DNA of 64,000 nucleotides, taken from the NCBI RefSeq assembly GCF_005405225.1, contig NZ_BJDQ01000003.1, positions 62,001-126,000 on the forward strand. Reading direction: 5' to 3'. Source of the DNA: Enterococcus dongliensis (GTDB taxonomy: Bacteria; Bacillota; Bacilli; Lactobacillales; Enterococcaceae). The notes below the pieces were generated by a model. It did no database searches and had not been told where the DNA came from. It saw only the letters and a program-made list of their open reading frames with translations. A program made the position numbers and the translations under genes. This document shows positions 19,420 to 29,910 of the stretch, one piece after another; position 1 is the stretch's first letter, and each line of letters opens with the position of its first letter.

Positions 19420-20859
19420 TTAAAAAAATGAAATTTTTTCTTTTAAAGTTGCTTGATAATAGGCTTCGTAATCATATAACGGTGTTGGATAGTCGCCATT
19501 GAAATACGCCATACATAGACCTGAATAAGGAGCATCAAAATCCAATCCAATCGCATCGATCAACCCATTTTCACTTAAAAATGCTAATGAATCTGCGCCG
19601 ATAACTTCACGGATCTCTTCGATAGAGTGATTTGCTGCAATCAATTCTTTGCGCGTTTGGATATCGATACCATAAAAACACGGGTAACGAAGTGGCGGCG
19701 AAGCGATTCGAACATGGACCTCTTTTGCACCAGCTTCTTTCAAAAGATTGACGATCCGACGACTCGTCGTGCCACGAACGATTGAATCGTCTACCATAAT
19801 GACACGTTTGCCTTCTACAACACCTCGGACTGCCGAAAGTTTCATTCGAACACCTTGTTCTCGTAATTCTTGTGTTGGTTGGATAAATGTTCTAGCTACA
19901 TATTGATTTTTTACTAAACCCATCTCATAGGGGATGCAGGATTCTTCAGCATATCCACTAGCTGCTGATAGTGAAGAGTTAGGTACACCAACAACCATAT
20001 CTGCTTCAATACCTGCTTCTTGCGCTAAGATCCGTCCCATATTTTTTCGTGCACTATGGACATTTACTCCTGCAATATTCGAATCGGGTCGTGCAAAATA
20101 GATATATTCCATCGAACAGATCGCAGGCTGTGTGTTTTCTGTAAATTGTTCAACAGCTAGCCCGTCGTCAGTAATAGTTATTATCTCTCCTGGATTAACA
20201 TCTTGGATAAATGTCGCCCCGACAACTTCTAGTGCACATGTTTCAGAAGCAACGACATAGGCACCATTGACCATTTGACCAATCGACAATGGCCGAAAAC
20301 CATTGGGGTCAAGTGCTGCGACCATTGAATTTTCTGTCAGCATCAGGTAAGCGAAGCCGCCTTTTACGGTATTCAATGCTTCTTTCATCCGTTCACATAG
20401 TTGTTCTTTTTGACTACGTCGAATCAAATGCATCAAGATTTCTGTATCAGAATTCGAGTGAAAGATTGCTCCATTTTTTTCTAATTCTTTGCGTAAACTT
20501 TTTGCGTTGGTTAGATTGCCATTATGAGCCAATGCAAAATCACCATCGTAAAAATTAAAGAGAAAAGGTTGGATGTTATCCACGCTACCTGTGCCTGCAG
20601 TCGCATAACGGACGTGACCGATTGCTGCTTGTCCAGTTAATTGTTCTAAATGGCGTTCATCTTTGAAAACTTCAGACAACAATCCTAAACCACGCGTATT
20701 CATCAATTTACCATGATCGTTACTGACGATTCCTGCCCCTTCTTGTCCACGATGTTGTAAACTGTGTAAACCAAAATAAGTGACGCGCGCAGCATCTGGA
20801 TGTCCCCAGATGCCAAAAACGCCACATTCTTCATTTAAACTTTTTACTTCATTAGACAT
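19420..20859 (-). CDS. purF: Amidophosphoribosyltransferase
   Basis: Committed first step (479 aa): glutamine plus PRPP gives phosphoribosylamine. A short propeptide ending NEE precedes Cys12 (CGVFG), the glutaminase nucleophile exposed by self-processing as in Bacillus Pur[14 protein letters not shown] is the Ntn-hydrolase segment; [18 protein letters not shown] is the PRPP loop. Four cysteines that may hold the Fe-S cluster of this class are visible, including Cys in [10 protein letters not shown] and SGLCMAYF. Start chosen at 20859, not 20877, because GGGAGGAAG lies between the two; the gene overlaps the end of purL by 16 bp. Confidence 0.96.
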   Translation of the reverse strand: MSNEVKSLNEECGVFGIWGHPDAARVTYFGLHSLQHRGQEGAGIVSNDHGKLMNTRGLGLLSEVFKDERHLEQLTGQAAIGHVRYATAGTGSVDNIQPFLFNFYDGDFALAHNGNLTNAKSLRKELEKNGAIFHSNSDTEILMHLIRRSQKEQLCERMKEALNTVKGGFAYLMLTENSMVAALDPNGFRPLSIGQMVNGAYVVASETCALEVVGATFIQDVNPGEIITITDDGLAVEQFTENTQPAICSMEYIYFARPDSNIAGVNVHSARKNMGRILAQEAGIEADMVVGVPNSSLSAASGYAEESCIPYEMGLVKNQYVARTFIQPTQELREQGVRMKLSAVRGVVEGKRVIMVDDSIVRGTTSRRIVNLLKEAGAKEVHVRIASPPLRYPCFYGIDIQTRKELIAANHSIEEIREVIGADSLAFLSENGLIDAIGLDFDAPYSGLCMAYFNGDYPTPLYDYEAYYQATLKEKISFF

Positions 20860-23063
20860 GGAATGGCTTCCTCCCATAATTCTTTTGCCTGTTTCACAAC
20901 TACTTCAATCATTCCATCAGCAGCTGTCAGTCTCAGTTTGCCACTATCTGTAACTTTGCCGATTTTTAGTGCCTTTTCTTGTGCTAAAGTTTCAAATGCT
21001 GCTTGATTTTCTGGTTTTATCGATAGAACAAAGCGAGATTGCGTCTCTGCAAATAGATTCTCAATGGGCATCTCAACAGCTACTTCGACCCCTAAAAGAT
21101 TAACAAAGGCAGATTCCGCAATAGCTACCGCTAGTCCACCTTCTGCGCAGTCATGAGCACTTTCAATCAGGCCTGCTTTAATGGCTGAAAGAACGAGATC
21201 TTGATGGTCTTTTTCAATCGTTAAATCAAAATCCATCAACGTTCCTTCAATCAGTCCTCTTTGCATTTTTTGAATCTCAGTGCCATTGAAATCCGCGTTT
21301 GTTTTTCCGACAACATAAATCAAATCGCCAGCCTGTTTAAATTCTTGTGTAGTTATATGTGTTAAATCTTCAATGAGACCAACCATTCCAATTACCGGCG
21401 TTGGATAAATCGCTTTGCCATTTGTTTCGTTGTACATCGAGACATTTCCGGAAATAACCGGTGTGTTCAATGTGCGGCAGGCTTTTGAAATACCATCGGC
21501 AGATGTCCATAACTCCCAGAAGCCTTCAGGTTTTTCTGGCGAGCCATAGTTCAAACAATCTGTTATTGCTAAAGGTTGGCCGCCAGAAGCAACAATATTG
21601 CGAGCTGCTTCAGCAACAGCGATTTGCCCACCAATTTCAGGATTTAAATACAGATAACGCGCATTACAATCTGTAGTCATCGCTAACGCTTTAGTCGTTC
21701 CACGCACCCGTAAAACCGCCGCATCGCTTCCTGGACGAACAACAGTATTGGTACGAACTTGCGAATCATATGTTTCATAGATCATTTTTTTAGAAGCAAT
21801 TGTTGGTTGTTGCAGCAAGGACAATAATGTTTCAGAAGCATCCTTTATTTCAGGTTTGAAATCAGCCATTTTAGCAAACGCTTGGATCCGAGCAGGTTCT
21901 TGTTTTTCATTTTGATAAACAGGAGCATCTTCTGCCAATGCATCTACTGGCAAGTTCGCAACTTCTTTTTCTTGATGATACAGACAATACATGCCATCAT
22001 CTGTTACTTCACCAATCGTCACAGCATCTAATTCATACCGTTTGAATAATTCAACAACTTCATCTTCATGTCCTTGTTTTACACAGATCAGCATACGTTC
22101 TTGAGATTCCGATAACATCATTTCGTAAGGTGTCATATTGGTTTCACGTTGCGGAACATCATCTAAATACAATTTCAAACCAGAACCTGCTTTTGAGGCC
22201 ATTTCAGCACTTGATGAGACCAACCCTGCAGCTCCCATATCTTGGATTCCAACTAAAATATCCGAATGTTCCAAGATCAATTCCAAACAAGCTTCTAACA
22301 ATAATTTTTCCATAAATGGATCGCCGACTTGAACGGCTGAACGCTGTTGCTCTTCTCCTTCAACAAATTCTTCAGAGGCAAAAGTCGCACCGTGGATGCC
22401 ATCGCGTCCTGTTTTCGCTCCCACATACATAATGGAATTTCCAACACCTTTGGCTTGACCTTTTTGGATATCTTTATGTTCTATCAAACCGACACACATC
22501 GCATTGACTAAAGGATTGCCTTCATAACAAGAATCAAAAGCAACTTCGCCGCCAACTGTAGGGATTCCGATACAATTACCATAACCACTGATTCCGGCAA
22601 CAATCTCTTCTAGTAAGTATTTGGTACGAGCTGTATCCAATTCACCAAAACGCAATGAATCTAAAATAGCAATCGGTCGCGCACCCATACTAAAGATATC
22701 CCGGATAATACCGCCGACTCCAGTTGCTGCTCCTTCATAAGGTTCCACCGCTGATGGATGATTATGACTCTCTGCTTTAAAAACAACTGCTTGACCATCA
22801 CCGATATCAACGATTCCCGCACCTTCACCGGGGCCTTGTAAAACTTGTGGACCAGTTGTTGGAAATTTTTGTAAAACAGGTTTAGAATTTTTATACGAAC
22901 AATGTTCACTCCACATGACTGAAAAAAGTCCCGTTTCAGTATAGTTTGGCAGACGACCTAAAATATCGTCTGAAATCAAACGATACTCCTCATCCGTCAA
23001 TCCCCATTCAGCATAAATGCGCTGGTCTTTGATCTCTTGAGCGGTTGGTTCTATTTTCATCAT
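20844..23063 (-). CDS. purL: Phosphoribosylformylglycinamidine synthase, subunit PurL
   Basis: Large synthetase subunit (739 aa) that uses ATP and ammonia to turn FGAR into FGAM; it works with PurQ (ammonia from glutamine) and PurS. This is the short Firmicutes form without a fused glutaminase. Visible: [11 protein letters not shown] near the N-terminus, the [21 protein letters not shown] loop and two tandem PurM-like halves. The start overlaps the purQ stop by one base (TAATG); the second of two adjacent ATGs is also possible. Confidence 0.97.
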   Translation of the reverse strand: MMKIEPTAQEIKDQRIYAEWGLTDEEYRLISDDILGRLPNYTETGLFSVMWSEHCSYKNSKPVLQKFPTTGPQVLQGPGEGAGIVDIGDGQAVVFKAESHNHPSAVEPYEGAATGVGGIIRDIFSMGARPIAILDSLRFGELDTARTKYLLEEIVAGISGYGNCIGIPTVGGEVAFDSCYEGNPLVNAMCVGLIEHKDIQKGQAKGVGNSIMYVGAKTGRDGIHGATFASEEFVEGEEQQRSAVQVGDPFMEKLLLEACLELILEHSDILVGIQDMGAAGLVSSSAEMASKAGSGLKLYLDDVPQRETNMTPYEMMLSESQERMLICVKQGHEDEVVELFKRYELDAVTIGEVTDDGMYCLYHQEKEVANLPVDALAEDAPVYQNEKQEPARIQAFAKMADFKPEIKDASETLLSLLQQPTIASKKMIYETYDSQVRTNTVVRPGSDAAVLRVRGTTKALAMTTDCNARYLYLNPEIGGQIAVAEAARNIVASGGQPLAITDCLNYGSPEKPEGFWELWTSADGISKACRTLNTPVISGNVSMYNETNGKAIYPTPVIGMVGLIEDLTHITTQEFKQAGDLIYVVGKTNADFNGTEIQKMQRGLIEGTLMDFDLTIEKDHQDLVLSAIKAGLIESAHDCAEGGLAVAIAESAFVNLLGVEVAVEMPIENLFAETQSRFVLSIKPENQAAFETLAQEKALKIGKVTDSGKLRLTAADGMIEVVVKQAKELWEEAIPCLMK

Positions 23064-23743
23064 TAGTTTGCCGTCACCTTTCCAAAATTCTTTAAAATAG
23101 CAGCAAAGAATTTCTTGCCATCATCTGAACCCAACAGTTTTTCCATTGCTCGTTCAGGATGCGGCATCATTCCTAACACATTTCCTGCTTTGTTCGTGAT
23201 TCCCGCAATATTTTCTACGCTTCCGTTGATATTTTCCCCTTCATAAGTGAAGACGATTTGATTATTTGCTTTTAATTCTGCTAATGTCTCTTCATCGCAA
23301 TAATAATTCCCTTCACCATGAGCCACTGGAATTTGAATGATCTCCTCGTGTTGATATTCAGAAGTAAATTTTGTTTGATTATTGCTAACTTTTAACGGTG
23401 TAATCTTGCTGATGAATTTTAATGAATCATTGCGTCGCAAAGCTCCCGGCAATAGACCGGCCTCAGTCAAAATCTGAAATCCATTACACGTTCCAAAGAC
23501 TGGTTTTCCTTCTTCGGCAAAACGAACGACTTCAGACATGATATTTGCAAAACGAGCGATAGCACCACACCGCAGATAATCTCCATAAGAAAAGCCGCCA
23601 GGAAGCAGCACACCATCAAAGCCTTCCAGATTGTTTGCATCATAGCGAACATATTCACATTCAGCACCCATTATCTCTTTGATCGCCCAATACATATCCA
23701 GATCACAATTGGATCCTGGAAATACAATGACTGCAAATTTCAT
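23063..23743 (-). CDS. purQ: Phosphoribosylformylglycinamidine synthase, glutaminase subunit PurQ
   Basis: Class I glutamine amidotransferase (226 aa) that supplies ammonia to PurL. Nucleophile Cys86 in FGTCNGFQ; the catalytic His-Glu pair is in [10 protein letters not shown] near the C-terminus; N-terminal [14 protein letters not shown] is typical. One base separates it from purS. Confidence 0.97.
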   Translation of the reverse strand: MKFAVIVFPGSNCDLDMYWAIKEIMGAECEYVRYDANNLEGFDGVLLPGGFSYGDYLRCGAIARFANIMSEVVRFAEEGKPVFGTCNGFQILTEAGLLPGALRRNDSLKFISKITPLKVSNNQTKFTSEYQHEEIIQIPVAHGEGNYYCDEETLAELKANNQIVFTYEGENINGSVENIAGITNKAGNVLGMMPHPERAMEKLLGSDDGKKFFAAILKNFGKVTAN

Positions 23744-23744
23744 G

Positions 23745-23999
23745 TTAGATTTCCTCCGCTGTTAAAATCTCGTAACGATAGGTTTCCATATTTACATTGG
23801 CTAATAATTTGTCACAAACTTCTTCAATCATTTCTTCTACTGGTCGTTCATTTTTAGCAACTTTGATTTCAAAATATTTTCCAATCCGAATATCTTCAAT
23901 CTCAGCATAACCTAAACGATGAACAGCACCTTTTACTGCTTCTCCTTGTGGATCCAACACAGAATCTTTATAGGTCACATAAACTTTTACAAAATACAT
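23745..23999 (-). CDS. purS: Phosphoribosylformylglycinamidine synthase, subunit PurS
   Basis: Small subunit (84 aa) that bridges PurL and PurQ. The pattern [21 protein letters not shown] and [18 protein letters not shown] is diagnostic. GAGGAGA precedes the ATG. The order purC-purS-purQ-purL is the standard Firmicutes order. Confidence 0.96.
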   Translation of the reverse strand: MYFVKVYVTYKDSVLDPQGEAVKGAVHRLGYAEIEDIRIGKYFEIKVAKNERPVEEMIEEVCDKLLANVNMETYRYEILTAEEI

Positions 24000-24001
24000 T
24001 G

Positions 24002-24718
24002 TTATTCTCCTCGCTTTTCTAATCGATTTAATACTTCTTGATACACTGGGACAATATCTCCTAAATCACGCCGATAGATGTCTTTATCTAGGTGTTCTTT
24101 TGTTTTTTTATCCCACAAACGGCAAGTATCTGGAGAAATTTCGTCTGCTAATAATAGTGAACCGTCTTTTCGCCGTCCAAATTCCAATTTAAAATCGATC
24201 AATTGGATATCGATTGAATCAAATAATCCAACCAAGGCTTGATCAACCGCTAGAGCCATTTGTCGTAATTGGATCAGTTCATCCGTCGTTGCAAGTTTCA
24301 AAAACTGGATATGATCCTCATTGACCATTGGATCATCTAATTCATCATTTTTATAATAAAATTCAACGATTGGTGCTTTCAAAGGTGTCCCTTCCGAAAC
24401 GGCTAGACGTTTAGAAAAACTTCCGGCTGCAACATTTCGAACAACTACCTCCAAAGGGATGATTTCAACACTTTGAATCAGTTGTTCATTAGCTGACAGG
24501 TGTTTGATAAAATGATTCTTAATTCCTTTCTTTCTTAGAAAATCAAAGATTATCCCAGTAATTCGATTATTAAGTTCGCCTTTTCCACTAATTTGATCTT
24601 TTTTTGCTCCATTTAAAGCTGTTGCTTGATTTAAGTATTCGACCCAAATAATTTCAGGATCATCCGTTTCAAACAATTGTTTTGCTTTTCCCTCATAAAG
24701 TAACTTCCCTTTTTCCAC
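24002..24718 (-). CDS. purC: SAICAR synthetase
   Basis: Ligates aspartate to CAIR with ATP (238 aa). N-terminal LLYEGKAKQLFETDD, VEYLNQATALNGAKKDQISGKG, VVRNVAAGSFSKR and the C-terminal ADEISPDTCRLWD are family signatures. The start is GTG at 24718-24716: AAAGGGGCGGAA lies just before it and homologues begin at MEKxxLLYEGK. An upstream in-frame ATG at 24745 would place the ribosome site inside the gene. First gene of the long pur operon; it has a promoter at about 24.8 kb with a PurR box. Confidence 0.95.
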   Translation of the reverse strand: MEKGKLLYEGKAKQLFETDDPEIIWVEYLNQATALNGAKKDQISGKGELNNRITGIIFDFLRKKGIKNHFIKHLSANEQLIQSVEIIPLEVVVRNVAAGSFSKRLAVSEGTPLKAPIVEFYYKNDELDDPMVNEDHIQFLKLATTDELIQLRQMALAVDQALVGLFDSIDIQLIDFKLEFGRRKDGSLLLADEISPDTCRLWDKKTKEHLDKDIYRRDLGDIVPVYQEVLNRLEKRGE

Positions 24719-24789
24719 GATGTTCCGCCCCTTTTTACTGAACATTATAAAACACTTTACAACAAATCATTCGTTTATTTTTCATCTTT

Positions 24790-24818
24790 AGTGTACCAAT
24801 CAAAAAGAGGTATTTCAA
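24790..24818 (-). promoter_or_regulatory. Candidate purC promoter (PurR-dependent)
   Basis: Minus strand: TTGAAA (24818-24813), 17 bp, TACACT (24795-24790), with TG before the -10. The -10 is weak, which suits activator dependence. Its last base is 69 bp from the centre of the PurR box, the same distance as at purE. A perfect TATAAT at 24749-24744 without a -35 is an alternative. Confidence 0.5.
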
Positions 24819-24854
24819 CATTTTGTCGTATATTTTAATGATAAATCTATAATA

Positions 24855-24867
24855 TAGTTCGTGTTTT
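24855..24867 (-). promoter_or_regulatory. PurR box upstream of purC
   Basis: Minus strand AAAACACGAACTA, matching the CGAAC core of PurR boxes in Gram-positive bacteria. It is identical over 11 bases to the boxes upstream of purE and guaC. Confidence 0.7.
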
Positions 24868-24904
24868 AGCGTTTGGGCTCACTACTAATTAGACTCATTT
24901 CAAT

Positions 24905-24919
24905 AGATAGCGTTTACAT
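24905..24919. promoter_or_regulatory. Catabolite-responsive element (cre) overlapping a -35
   Basis: The minus strand reads ATGTAAACGCTATCT, which fits the CcpA consensus WTGNAANCGNWNNCW at every position. The site covers the -35 of the plus-strand promoter of the small unknown gene at 24974, so CcpA would repress it. It is about 110 bp upstream of the purC -10 and could also affect purC. Confidence 0.75.
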
Positions 24920-24941
24920 CTGATAAAAATAATGCTATATT
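24913..24941 (+). promoter_or_regulatory. Promoter of the small unknown gene
   Basis: TTTACA, 17 bp, TATATT, with TG one base before the -10. Both hexamers match five of six. The start point would be about 26 bp upstream of the ATG. Confidence 0.75.
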
Positions 24942-24973
24942 TAGTTTGAATAAATGATATGGAGGACTCACTT

Positions 24974-25345
24974 ATGTTAGATGCATCTGCAGCAGCCCAT
25001 AATTTTCTCGCTTCAATGAATGAACTAGATAAACAGCATTTATTAAATGCATTATTAGGGCTAGATACTACTCATAACCTTAATCAAAATACTAGCTTCT
25101 ATTCTTGTCGTAATTTAAAGAAATTATTCCACCCAAAACGCTCTCAAGCGATGCAGTCTCTACATTTTTCCAATCAAACACAAGACCGTTTGGTTATTAG
25201 ACAATTAAAAGATTATCTGTTTTTAAAAAATACTTACCGAATTGAAATTTTATTAAATTCTCAACTATATGATTATCATTTGATCAATTGTTTACTAGAA
25301 CAACTTCACGAAAGTTGCTTTATGGATGTCTATTCTTACGCGTAA
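24974..25345 (+). CDS. Uncharacterized small protein, 123 aa, cre-controlled
   Basis: I do not recognise this protein. It begins MLDASAAAHNFLASMNELDK; the middle is basic (RNLKKLFHPKRSQAM) and the C-terminal half is rich in Leu, Tyr and Asn with a few Cys. No signal peptide, membrane segment or catalytic motif is obvious; it may be a small helical DNA-binding or regulatory protein, but that is speculation. GGAGG lies 8 bp before the ATG at 24974; an ATG at 24959 precedes it and is unlikely. It is the only plus-strand gene between the two pur units, with its own good promoter, a perfect cre box over the -35 and a terminator, so it is very likely expressed. Confidence 0.75.
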   Translation: MLDASAAAHNFLASMNELDKQHLLNALLGLDTTHNLNQNTSFYSCRNLKKLFHPKRSQAMQSLHFSNQTQDRLVIRQLKDYLFLKNTYRIEILLNSQLYDYHLINCLLEQLHESCFMDVYSYA

Positions 25346-25346
25346 A

Positions 25347-25380
25347 TAAAAAAAATCTTGCCCTCAGGCAAGATTTTTTA
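25347..25380. terminator. Bidirectional terminator between the small unknown gene and purB
   Basis: AAAAATCTTGCC, loop CTCA, GGCAAGATTTTT: a perfect 12-bp stem with A and T flanks. It serves the plus-strand gene ending at 25345 and the minus-strand purB, whose stop codon it overlaps. Confidence 0.95.
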
Positions 25381-26673
25381 TTTGATACCAACACGGTCAA
25401 AGATTTTATCTACGTTTTTCAAATGGTAATTATAGTCAAAGGCATCGTCAAGATCTTCAGCAGATAAAACATTGGTAATTTTTTCGTCTGCTTCTAATAA
25501 TGGACGAAATTGTGTTTGATTATCCCAAGCATATGCTGTTTTGGGTTGTACCAAGTCATAGGCTTCTTCACGAGTCATTCCTTTATCAATTAATTTCAAC
25601 ATGACACGTTGGCTATAAATCAAACCAAATGTTGCTTGCATATTACGTTTCATATTTTCTGGAAAAACTGTCAGATTCTTAACAAGGTTTCCGAAACGAT
25701 GCAGCATGTAATCAACTAGGATTGTTGTATCTGGTGTAATGATTCGTTCAGCAGATGAATGAGAAATATCGCGTTCATGCCATAAAGCAACATCTTCAAA
25801 GGCGGTGATCAAATGCCCTCGCACAACACGTGCCAATCCGGTCATGTTTTCAGAACCGATTGGATTACGTTTATGAGGCATCGCGGACGAACCTTTTTGA
25901 CCCTTGGCAAAAAACTCTTCTACTTCACGCGTTTCAGATTTTTGCAGTCCGCGAATCTCTGTTGCAAAGCGTTCGATCGATGTTGCAATCAAAGCGAGAC
26001 TTGAAAAATATTCAGCATGCAAATCTCTAGGTAAAACTTGGGTCGAAACTTCTTGTGGTCGGATCCCTAGTTTTTCGCAGACGAATTCTTCAACAAATGG
26101 TGGAATGTTCGCAAATGTACCAACTGCTCCAGAAATTTTTCCTGCTTCTACGCCTTTAGCTGCATGTTCAAATCGTTCGATATTGCGCTTCATTTCTGAA
26201 TACCAAGTTGCTAATTTCAAACCAAAAGTCGTCGGTTCGGCATGAACGCCATGCGTCCGCCCCATCATCACTGTATTTTTATGTTCTTTGGCTTTTTCAC
26301 CAATGATTGCTAAAAATTCCTGCAAATCTTGACGTAAAATATCATTGGCTTGTTTATATAGATAACCATAGGCAGTGTCTACCACATCCGTACTTGTCAA
26401 TCCATAATGTACCCACTTGCGCTCTTCACCTAACGTTTCAGATACCGCACGTGTAAAAGCGACCACATCGTGTTTGGTTGACTGCTCGATTTCTAAAATG
26501 CGTGCAATATCAAAACCAGCCTTCGCTCGAATTTTTTCTGCATCTGCTTTAGGAATCTCTCCTAATTCTGCCCAAGCTTCATCGGCTAAGATTTCCACTT
26601 CTAACCAGGCTTTATAACGATTTTCATCGCTCCAAATATTTCCCATTTCAGCTCTTGTATATCGAGGTATCAT
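25378..26673 (-). CDS. purB: Adenylosuccinate lyase
   Basis: Splits SAICAR to AICAR and adenylosuccinate to AMP, releasing fumarate (431 aa). Fumarase/aspartase superfamily: the signature [15 protein letters not shown] carries the flexible catalytic loop, [11 protein letters not shown] the general acid region and [11 protein letters not shown] the substrate site. Its start lies about 135 bp after purK. No clear promoter or terminator is seen in that gap, so co-transcription with purE-purK is likely. Confidence 0.97.
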   Translation of the reverse strand: MIPRYTRAEMGNIWSDENRYKAWLEVEILADEAWAELGEIPKADAEKIRAKAGFDIARILEIEQSTKHDVVAFTRAVSETLGEERKWVHYGLTSTDVVDTAYGYLYKQANDILRQDLQEFLAIIGEKAKEHKNTVMMGRTHGVHAEPTTFGLKLATWYSEMKRNIERFEHAAKGVEAGKISGAVGTFANIPPFVEEFVCEKLGIRPQEVSTQVLPRDLHAEYFSSLALIATSIERFATEIRGLQKSETREVEEFFAKGQKGSSAMPHKRNPIGSENMTGLARVVRGHLITAFEDVALWHERDISHSSAERIITPDTTILVDYMLHRFGNLVKNLTVFPENMKRNMQATFGLIYSQRVMLKLIDKGMTREEAYDLVQPKTAYAWDNQTQFRPLLEADEKITNVLSAEDLDDAFDYNYHLKNVDKIFDRVGIK

Positions 26674-26808
26674 TATATTCTCCTTTTTTACTAGTAGGGA
26701 ATCTTTTTAATGATGAGATCATAAAAAAAACTACCTAGACTAGTCGCTAAATATTTACTCATAGTTTCGCTGAATTTGCCGCAACAAATTACAAACGCAG
26801 ACTACTTG

Positions 26809-27939
26809 CTAATCCCATGTTTCTGTTTTCTTAATGTCATCTAATGTGCGCTGGATACTTTCTGTCAAAATCGTGATATGTCCCATTTTGCGGCCCTTTT
26901 TCGGCTGTGCTTTTCCGTAATAATGAAAATGCCAATCTGGCCACAAATCAATCAGTTCATAGGTCTTTAGTAAATTTCCACCTAAAACATTGACCATCAC
27001 TGCTTGCGATAATAATTTAGGTTCACTCAAAGGCCAACCGCAAATCCCGCGGATATGCGCGTCAAACTGACTCATTGTACAAGCTTCGATTGTATAATGA
27101 CCCGAATTATGTGGTCGAGGAGCAATCTCATTTACATATAACGCACCTGTTTTGGTCAAGAAAAATTCCACACAAAGTGTACCCACTAGGTCTACACCTT
27201 GAGCGATTACTTTTGCGATTCGACTAGCTTCTTTGGCAACTGCTTGGTCGATTCCTGCCGGTACAATTGTCTCATGCAAAATATTGTTGCGATGAATATT
27301 TTCTACAACTGGGAAAGTCACATAATCCCCGACACTATTGCCTGCTACTTGCACAGACAATTCTTTTTCAAATGGAATCCATGCTTCTAACACACATGTT
27401 CCTTGGCGTAAAAGATTCATCGATGGCGCTAAATCAGCCGTGCTTTTCAACACATATTGACCATGTCCATCATAGCCGCCCCGTGTAGTTTTCAAAACAC
27501 AAGGATAACCGATACCTTCAATCGCATCTTGAATATCTGTTGGACTAATGATTGTTGCATAAGGTGCAATAACAATATTGTTACTTTCTAAAAAAGATTT
27601 TTCCATCAAACGATCCTGACTAATCGCTAATAAATCCGTCCCTTGTGGAATGTTTGCAAAATGTTGAATATGATTGATTGTATCGACATCGACATTTTCA
27701 AACTCATAAGTAATTACCTGTGATCTGCGGGCCATCTCTTCTAATGCCGTTTGATCATCGTAATCAGCAACAATATGCCAATCTGAAACTTGCGCAGCCG
27801 GACAATCTTCCGTTGGATCAATCACTCCTGTGCGAAATCCCATTTCCTTTGCGCTGATAGCCATCATGCGGCCTAATTGTCCTCCGCCTACGATACCAAT
27901 CGTAGAGCCTGGTTGTAACGATTTAACCAAGTCGCTCAC
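26809..27939 (-). CDS. purK: N5-carboxyaminoimidazole ribonucleotide synthase
   Basis: ATP-grasp enzyme (376 aa) that makes N5-CAIR from AIR, bicarbonate and ATP. N-terminal [17 protein letters not shown] and the ATP-grasp core ([43 protein letters not shown]) are characteristic. The start is GTG (27939-27937) and overlaps the end of purE by 17 bp; the Shine-Dalgarno GGAAAG is weak, which suggests coupling to purE translation. Confidence 0.95.
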   Translation of the reverse strand: MSDLVKSLQPGSTIGIVGGGQLGRMMAISAKEMGFRTGVIDPTEDCPAAQVSDWHIVADYDDQTALEEMARRSQVITYEFENVDVDTINHIQHFANIPQGTDLLAISQDRLMEKSFLESNNIVIAPYATIISPTDIQDAIEGIGYPCVLKTTRGGYDGHGQYVLKSTADLAPSMNLLRQGTCVLEAWIPFEKELSVQVAGNSVGDYVTFPVVENIHRNNILHETIVPAGIDQAVAKEASRIAKVIAQGVDLVGTLCVEFFLTKTGALYVNEIAPRPHNSGHYTIEACTMSQFDAHIRGICGWPLSEPKLLSQAVMVNVLGGNLLKTYELIDLWPDWHFHYYGKAQPKKGRKMGHITILTESIQRTLDDIKKTETWD

Positions 27940-28411
27940 TACTTTCCAATACAGTTTCTGTCATGTGCTGCCGTTTTTTCTCTAAACGCTCAGCTACTTT
28001 TTTATCATACATGGAAAGCATCTGCGCCGCAAGTAGTCCTGCATTCGTTGCACCTGCTTTTCCGATAGCCGTGGTAGCAACAGGAATCCCACCAGGCATC
28101 TGAACAATAGACAATAAAGAATCCAAACCATTTAAAGCTTTTGATTGAACTGGCACACCAATAACTGGTAATGTTGTTTTTGCTGCCACCATTCCAGGTA
28201 AATGAGCAGCTCCGCCAGCTCCAGCAATAATCACTTTAATGCCTCGCTCACGTGCTTTTTCAGCAAATTCAAACATTAGATCTGGCGTCCGATGAGCAGA
28301 AATAACTCGTTTTTCATATTTAATCTCCAATTCTTCAAGGCTATCACAGGCATACTTCATTGTCTCCCAATCTGAGGTACTGCCCATAATAACTGCAACT
28401 TCTGAATTCAT
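27923..28411 (-). CDS. purE: N5-CAIR mutase, class I PurE
   Basis: Converts N5-CAIR to CAIR (162 aa). Signature [14 protein letters not shown] with the substrate Ser/Asp, and [11 protein letters not shown] with the catalytic His; [24 protein letters not shown] binds the ribotide phosphate. GGAGAAGGAG precedes the ATG. First gene of purEK(B), with its own promoter and PurR box. Confidence 0.97.
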   Translation of the reverse strand: MNSEVAVIMGSTSDWETMKYACDSLEELEIKYEKRVISAHRTPDLMFEFAEKARERGIKVIIAGAGGAAHLPGMVAAKTTLPVIGVPVQSKALNGLDSLLSIVQMPGGIPVATTAIGKAGATNAGLLAAQMLSMYDKKVAERLEKKRQHMTETVLESSERLG

Positions 28412-28504
28412 GCGCTACTCCTTCTCCATAAATCAATTTTCTAAAAATTTCTCTTTAAGGTCAATACCAAAAATTGACAAAAACCAATAGCTATTCATAC
28501 ACTT

Positions 28505-28533
28505 ATTCTAGCAATTCCTACAAAACAAGTCAA
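28505..28533 (-). promoter_or_regulatory. purE promoter
   Basis: Minus strand: TTGACT (28533-28528), 17 bp, TAGAAT (28510-28505), with TG one base before the -10. The -10 end is 69 bp from the centre of the PurR box. Confidence 0.8.
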
Positions 28534-28570
28534 AACGAAATTCGAATATTAAAAACATTTTAGTTTCAAA

Positions 28571-28582
28571 CGTTCGTGTTTT
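28571..28582 (-). promoter_or_regulatory. PurR box upstream of purE
   Basis: Minus strand AAAACACGAACG. With a start point 7 bp after the -10, the box centre lies at about -76, the position known for the PurR activator box in Lactococcus. Confidence 0.75.
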
Positions 28583-28590
28583 GTTTATTC

Positions 28591-28620
28591 AAAAGAAAAG
28601 ACGCAGCTGATGCTACGTCT
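28591..28620 (-). terminator. Terminator of xpt-pbuX
   Basis: Minus strand: AGACGTAGC, loop ATCA, GCTGCGTCT with one G-T pair, then TTTCTTTT. It lies between pbuX and the purE PurR box. Confidence 0.88.
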
Positions 28621-28625
28621 CATTT

Positions 28626-29909
28626 TTATTTTGTTTCTCTTTTATAGCCATGAAAGATGAGGTTTAAAATAATCGCTGATAAACTACTCATGACAATCCC
28701 ATTTCCAGTAAACATTTGTAGTGTTTCTGGTAATTTTGCAAACAACGTCGGCATCGCATTAAATCCTAGACCAAATCCGATAGAGATCGCAATAATCAAT
28801 AAATTCTTTTCGTCGTTGTAATCGACTTTTGAGAGCATCTTCATACCTTGGACGGCTACCATTCCGAACATTACTAACATACCACCGCCTAAAACTGGTT
28901 CAGGAATAATTTGTGCTAAGGCTCCTACTTTAGGAAAAAGTCCTAAGATGATTAAAAAAATTGCTGAAAAATAAATTGGACGGCGAGTTTTTATTCCGGA
29001 TAATTGAACCAAGCCAACATTTTGCGAGAAACCAGTATAAGGAAAGGTATTGAACAATCCACCTAGAACAACCGCTAAACCTTCTGCACGATAGCCGCGC
29101 TTTAAATCATCTTCTTTGATTTTTTTTCCGACGATATCCCCTAAAGCAAAGTACACACCTGTTGACTCAACCATACTAACAATAGAGATAATAATCATCA
29201 ATAAGATCGAAAACGGCTCAAACTTTGGTGTTCCGAAATAAAAAGGTTGTGGCACATGAAACATCGGTGCATGACCAATCGCTGCAAGATCTACTTGGCC
29301 TAAAATAGCTGCTAAGATTGTACCACCAACTAACCCAACTAATACGGCGATCGAACGGATAAATCCACGCCCAAATACTTGTACAGCTAAAATCAAAAGG
29401 ATCGTTACAAAGGCTAAGATCAAATTAGTAGGATCTCCAAAACTTTGAGCAGCAGAATCACCACCACCCATTTTCGTGATTGCTACTGGGATCAACGTCA
29501 AACCGATTGTCGTAATGACGGTCCCGGTTACGATTGGCGGAAATAGTTTTTCAACTTTAGAAAAGAAGCCGGCAATCAAAACAACAAAAACACCCGCTGC
29601 GATAATTGAGCCGTACACTGTTCCTACCCCATGTGTTTGACCGATCAAAATCAACGGAGCCACAGCTTGGATTGCACACCCTAAAACAACTGGCAATCCG
29701 ATTCCAAAAAATTTATTGACTGTCAGCTGCAATAATGTGGCGATACCACACATGAAAATATCGATAGAAATCAAGTAAGTCATTTGCGCTTCATTAAAAC
29801 CTAAACCTGTCCCAATCAAAAGTGGTACAGCCACTGCCCCAGCGTACATCGCTAATAAATGTTGCAATCCTAAAACTGCTGATTTCCCATTTCCCGTTTC
29901 ACTTGTCAC
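28626..29909 (-). CDS. pbuX: Xanthine permease (NCS2 family)
   Basis: Membrane purine transporter (427 aa) with about 12-14 hydrophobic segments; the N-terminal LGLQHLLAMYAGAVAVPLLIG and the conserved FGLIEST-like region (IVSMVESTGVYFALGD) and FPYTGFSQNVGLVQLSG mark the xanthine/uracil (NCS2) family. Specificity for xanthine is inferred from coupling to xpt under a guanine riboswitch. The GTG at 29909 is chosen because AGGAGG lies 9 bp before it; an ATG at 29918 directly abuts that site and has no usable spacing. One base separates it from xpt. Confidence 0.93.
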   Translation of the reverse strand: MTSETGNGKSAVLGLQHLLAMYAGAVAVPLLIGTGLGFNEAQMTYLISIDIFMCGIATLLQLTVNKFFGIGLPVVLGCAIQAVAPLILIGQTHGVGTVYGSIIAAGVFVVLIAGFFSKVEKLFPPIVTGTVITTIGLTLIPVAITKMGGGDSAAQSFGDPTNLILAFVTILLILAVQVFGRGFIRSIAVLVGLVGGTILAAILGQVDLAAIGHAPMFHVPQPFYFGTPKFEPFSILLMIIISIVSMVESTGVYFALGDIVGKKIKEDDLKRGYRAEGLAVVLGGLFNTFPYTGFSQNVGLVQLSGIKTRRPIYFSAIFLIILGLFPKVGALAQIIPEPVLGGGMLVMFGMVAVQGMKMLSKVDYNDEKNLLIIAISIGFGLGFNAMPTLFAKLPETLQMFTGNGIVMSSLSAIILNLIFHGYKRETK

Positions 29910-29910
29910 T

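Noticed and set aside
22661-22909. Minus-strand ORF in a second frame of purL
   Set aside because: It overlaps a well-supported enzyme gene throughout and has no ribosome site.
24744-24749. Perfect TATAAT directly before purC as its promoter
   Set aside because: It has no usable -35, and it is 110 bp from the PurR box. The promoter at 24790-24818 has the same box spacing as purE, so it is preferred; the TATAAT may still have some activity.
24766-24776. Second PurR-like core (ACGAATGAT) near the purC start
   Set aside because: It lacks the final C of the CGAAC core and is not matched at purE or guaC.
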